DNA from: Methylovulum sp. | Lineage (GTDB): Bacteria > Pseudomonadota > Gammaproteobacteria > Methylococcales > Methylomonadaceae | Direction of reading: 5' to 3' | NCBI GenBank assembly: GCA_004299465.1 | Contig: SCST01000715.1 | Location: forward strand, 1-8,124 | Length of the DNA: 8,124 bases | Shown here: in pieces, positions 5,518 through 8,124 of the stretch | Position numbering within the stretch: position 1 is the stretch's first letter | Layout of the letters: the number at the start of each line of letters is the position of its first letter | Position numbers and translations under genes: made by a program | The notes under the pieces: model-generated | Database searches by the model: none | What the model was told of the DNA's origin: nothing | What the model saw: the letters and a program-made list of their open reading frames with translations, nothing else

Positions 5518-7566
5518 TCATTCTCCAATATTGTTTACTGTGGGTTGGTTGATGGGATCGATTAAAACAGGGCAGTCTACGGCAATAGCAGCGCCAGAGA
5601 CTGTTTCTTCGGCCAGTGGGCAATCCGGCGCGACGGCTACAGGGAAATCCAAAACTCCGGTTAGCTTAAACTCAGCCAGGTCGTTGGCCTGCAGCCGGGT
5701 TTCGGAAAGCGTGTACAACTGGTCTCCAATGGTCAGCAGGCGTTGGATGTAGTGGTTCCAGTCATAAAGTTCGCCGTCTCCCTGATGGCTGATCGCGGCT
5801 TGCTTCTGGAAGCCGTCCGCGAGACTGATGGTGTAAAGATGAGCGCCCTGGAAGACTTCCGTAGGCCAGTCTTCACCGGGTTTCTGCGCCGTTTCGCTGA
5901 TCGGGAAACCCAGCAGGCCGCGTGTTTTGTCAAACAACAAGGCCTTGTGATCATACATGAGCGGCGAGTAAGTGCCTTGCTCGCCGATGGTCAGGCTGTG
6001 CATCTGCACAGGTTTTTCGACATCGCTGACATCGAACAACGCCAGTTTCATGCCTTTAGTGACGACGCCTGTGTCGGTTTCTTCGGTATCCTGGCCGAAA
6101 CCGAGGATATGGTTTTCATCGTAGGGATGAAGATAATTGCTGAAGCCTGGGATTTTTAACTCACCCAATACTTTCGGCGCTTCCGGTGTGGACAGGTCGA
6201 TAACGAACAGCGGGTCGGTTTGGCGGAACGTGACGAGGTAACTGCGTTCGCCGATAAAACGCGCCGAGTAAATGCGCTCGCCTTCGGCTAAATGCTCAAG
6301 CCGTCCGGCAATTTTCATATCGGCATCCAGGGTATAGAGGTTATTCCAGGTCTGGACGCTGCCGGTATCGCCTGTTTGCATCCATTGATCGACCGTGGTC
6401 GCGATACGGAAATAATTATTGTGTTCATCCATAGAAAATGAATTTAACACGGTACCGGGGACTTCGCCGCCCATTCGGAAGTTAATTCCGCCGTTATTAA
6501 GCGCGAATTTATACAGGTGCGTAACGGGTGCCGTCACAGAGGGGTCTGTCGCGGTATCGCCGCTGTAATCCGCTGCGGAGAGATATAAATTTTTACTGGA
6601 AGCATACGTTATCTCACCGCCACCCAGATAAGCCTTAATATCGGCTTCTTCAGCCAAGGCGTTAAGGCGGAAGCCTGCGACGACCACATAATCCGGTTCG
6701 ACGAAATTGGGGAAATAATACAGGTCGGTCAACGGCAGGGGGTGTTCTTCGCCGCTTGCAACCGCACTGTCGCTGATATGCGGCAAGATATTGTCCCTGG
6801 TCATTTTTAACTGGCCTGAGCGGATGTCAGCATCGACAAAATAATTTAGGAAATACCTGGGATATTTCCTGCCTATCAGGTAAACGCTGTCGCCTATCCT
6901 GCGTGAAGACAGGTAATCCCCGGAGAAGGCGATTTCGCGTTGCATGGACGGGTTCGCGCGGTCGGTAATATCATAGACCCTGGCTATCGTGCGGCTTTCG
7001 CCGGAAGGCGCCCAAATCGCTATCTTAGCCAACCCGTTCCCTGGCGTTGCCGGTACGGCGCCGTTGCCGCTTTCCTCTTGCCAACCGGTGCCGACAACGA
7101 TTAATTGGTCGCCGTGCAGGTAAAGCTCAACAGGGCTGAACGTTGTGTCGAATTGCAAACTGGCGACCAATGCCATGTTATCGGCGGGATAAGCCCGGAC
7201 AATGCGCACCTGGCCGTTTTGAATCCGGTAAAGGTATTGCCCATCGGTTTTGACGACATCGCCTTCGTCCACGCCTTCCACCTGGACATTGGTTTCGGAA
7301 TGCCCGATAGCGCCGGATGCTTCGGCAGCGGTAAAGACGCCGCCGGTATCCGCCGCCGTCATGGTTCTTAGTGCTAAAGCATGATGGGCATGGACCGTTT
7401 TTGCCGAAAGCATCTGCTTCAACTGCTTAAATGATGTGACGCGCTTAGGTTTCAACGGACCCTGTTGTTCCGCCGCCAGTACATCGGTATGCACGACTAA
7501 AACGATCAGCGAGGCGCTCATCAAGCCCAGCACTTTTGCCCATTTCGGGTGGTTAATTGTTTTCAT
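5518..7566 (-). CDS. Secreted beta-propeller domain protein (PF09826-like)
   Basis: This 682-aa protein is predicted to act outside the cytoplasm. Residues 1-32 form a signal peptide ending VLAA. After a linker rich in Ala and Thr (about 35-90), residues 91-125 read TNVQVEGVDEGDVVKTDGQYLYRI in pattern, the hallmark N-terminal motif of the beta-propeller family PF09826 (distantly WD40-like, secreted, in bacteria and archaea). Repeated blades follow, such as ARVYDITDRANPSMQREIAFSG, SYLVTFRQTDPLFVIDLSTPE and KLALFDVSDVEKPVQ, ending with LLTIGDQLYTLSETRLQANDL (about 620-640). The only two cysteines are C649 and C665 in the C-terminal tail, a likely disulfide. The propeller probably binds a protein or ligand; no catalytic site is evident and the ligand is unknown. 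The ATG at 7564-7566 fits the signal peptide; its Shine-Dalgarno (GGA about 11 nt upstream) is weak. It heads the pair with the six-cysteine gene. Confidence 0.92.
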   Translation of the reverse strand: MKTINHPKWAKVLGLMSASLIVLVVHTDVLAAEQQGPLKPKRVTSFKQLKQMLSAKTVHAHHALALRTMTAADTGGVFTAAEASGAIGHSETNVQVEGVDEGDVVKTDGQYLYRIQNGQVRIVRAYPADNMALVASLQFDTTFSPVELYLHGDQLIVVGTGWQEESGNGAVPATPGNGLAKIAIWAPSGESRTIARVYDITDRANPSMQREIAFSGDYLSSRRIGDSVYLIGRKYPRYFLNYFVDADIRSGQLKMTRDNILPHISDSAVASGEEHPLPLTDLYYFPNFVEPDYVVVAGFRLNALAEEADIKAYLGGGEITYASSKNLYLSAADYSGDTATDPSVTAPVTHLYKFALNNGGINFRMGGEVPGTVLNSFSMDEHNNYFRIATTVDQWMQTGDTGSVQTWNNLYTLDADMKIAGRLEHLAEGERIYSARFIGERSYLVTFRQTDPLFVIDLSTPEAPKVLGELKIPGFSNYLHPYDENHILGFGQDTEETDTGVVTKGMKLALFDVSDVEKPVQMHSLTIGEQGTYSPLMYDHKALLFDKTRGLLGFPISETAQKPGEDWPTEVFQGAHLYTISLADGFQKQAAISHQGDGELYDWNHYIQRLLTIGDQLYTLSETRLQANDLAEFKLTGVLDFPVAVAPDCPLAEETVSGAAIAVDCPVLIDPINQPTVNNIGE

Positions 7567-7597
7567 GGCAATTTTTCCGGGGTAAGTTTGATCTATC

Positions 7598-7616
7598 TTC
7601 GGTATTAAATACCGAA
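7598..7616. promoter_or_regulatory. Perfect 19-bp palindrome upstream of the propeller gene (operator candidate)
   Basis: TTCGGTATT (7598-7606) and AATACCGAA (7608-7616) flank a single central A and are exact reverse complements. The site is 31 bp upstream of the propeller ATG. A perfect short palindrome in a divergent promoter region is what a dimeric repressor or activator site looks like. No gene for such a regulator lies next to it, and no confident -10/-35 pair was found around it. A small RNA hairpin is the alternative. Confidence 0.45.
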
Positions 7617-7802
7617 ATCATCAGTATGCCCGGCCAAACAGGCCGAACTGACCGACACCAACCTGGCGGGAACCGCACGGCAAGCATGTATGCCCAAATA
7701 GCGGTTTATCCATCAGATAGTCATAGCATACAGGCGTCATGGTGAATGAAATGTTAACCGGAAAACGCACTCGCGGAACGGCGTTTTGTCCGGTATTATG
7801 GA

Positions 7803-7816
7803 AAATAACGTTATTT
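7803..7816. promoter_or_regulatory. Perfect 14-bp palindrome before the 3'-end gene
   Basis: AAATAACGTTATTT is a perfect even palindrome lying 5 bp before the AGGA ribosome-binding site. It follows a possible -10 hexamer, TATTAT (7794-7799), with no clear -35, so it would overlap the start of transcription. It could be an operator for the plus-strand gene. A palindrome this short and AT-rich can also arise by chance. Confidence 0.3.
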
Positions 7817-7831
7817 GTCCAGGACCCGAAC

Positions 7832-8124
7832 ATGAGAATAAACTGCTGTTTCCCCCTACGTTTTAATGGCTTAAGGCCACGCATCCCTACGGCGAAGTGG
7901 CGCTTGCCCTGCGCGCTGGTATTGGCTGCGCTTTCGCTGCAGGTTCCCGCCTTTGCATTGGATGTCCAGGTGGCCGGCGGATCAGGCGGGAGAGTCGCCA
8001 TTGTTCCCGGCGATACGGACTGTGCGCTGGACTGCCGTATCCAGGTTCCTCCTTACTCCCTGCTTAGCCTATTTGCCTTGCCCGACCAGGATTACCGCTT
8101 TCAGGGCTGGAATGGGGAGATCGG
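7832..8124 (+). CDS. Exported repeat protein, N-terminal part, runs off window
   Basis: The frame is open from the ATG at 7832 to the window edge (97 codons) and has AGGA at 7821-7824, 7 nt upstream, which fixes the start. The protein starts with a long positively charged region and a hydrophobic core (ALVLAALSLQVPAFA), a signal peptide with probable cleavage after A42. The mature start, LDVQVAGGSGGRVAIVPGD, then C64-ALD-C68, then FALPDQDYRFQGWNGE, fits the pattern of bacterial extracellular repeats of the InlB B-repeat-like kind (Gly-x-Val, paired Cys, 'Y-F-GW-G'). Such repeats usually occur in surface or secreted proteins and act as spacers or adhesive modules. It is divergent from the propeller gene across 265 bp. 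The rest of the protein, and so its function, is not visible. Minus-strand frames over it are shadows. Confidence 0.72.
   Translation, partial: MRINCCFPLRFNGLRPRIPTAKWRLPCALVLAALSLQVPAFALDVQVAGGSGGRVAIVPGDTDCALDCRIQVPPYSLLSLFALPDQDYRFQGWNGEI

Noticed and set aside
5743..6159. 138-codon plus-strand open frame
   Set aside because: It is antisense to the middle of the propeller gene and shows no recognisable motif or ribosome-binding site.
7631..7645. CGGCC/GGCCG mini-hairpin as terminator or riboswitch part
   Set aside because: The stem is only 5 bp with no T-tract and no recognisable aptamer around it.
7621..8001. 126-codon minus-strand open frame
   Set aside because: It overlaps the start of the plus-strand exported-protein gene antisense; the plus frame has a ribosome-binding site and a signal peptide, and this one has neither.

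Overview
The window looks like chromosomal DNA of a Gram-negative, moderately GC-rich gammaproteobacterium. Every complete gene is typical of such a host: a YejF-type peptide-import ATPase, a PhoP/PhoQ-type two-component pair, and many exported proteins with classical signal peptides. A TIGR04073-type (exosortase-associated) protein fits an aquatic or environmental group such as methanotrophic Methylococcales. That placement is inference; there is no rRNA or other taxonomic marker here.

Layout. 1-1011 (+) is the 3' part of a double-ATPase ABC importer subunit. 1012-1174 is a gap with a perfect 14-bp inverted repeat and an extended -10 element. 1175-1771 (+) is an exported TIGR04073-like protein. 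It converges on a two-component operon (3789-1786, minus strand), with a GC-rich hairpin spanning both gene ends. The response regulator comes first and its TGA directly abuts the ATG of the PhoQ-like kinase. 3790-4171 has no gene but holds nested inverted repeats: a long GC-rich hairpin inside a perfect 19-bp inverted repeat, which looks like a small non-autonomous mobile or interspersed repeat. 7566-4172 (minus strand) is a run of three exported proteins: a 682-aa beta-propeller protein of the PF09826 type, a 148-aa six-cysteine protein whose start lies 1 nt after the propeller stop, and, after a 187-bp gap with a strong stem-loop, a 236-aa six-cysteine protein resembling DUF6748. 7567-7831 is the divergent intergenic region, with two perfect palindromes. 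7832-8124 (+) opens another exported protein that runs off the window and carries a 'GWNG' extracellular repeat signature.

How the genes may work together. The regulator and kinase form one envelope-sensing signalling unit. The propeller and its coupled six-cysteine partner are almost certainly co-translated and act together outside the cytoplasm. The DUF6748-like protein may belong to the same module. This secreted set is the best candidate for an undescribed system here, but no biochemical activity can be read from the sequence. No tRNA, rRNA, CRISPR array, transposase or replication origin was seen.
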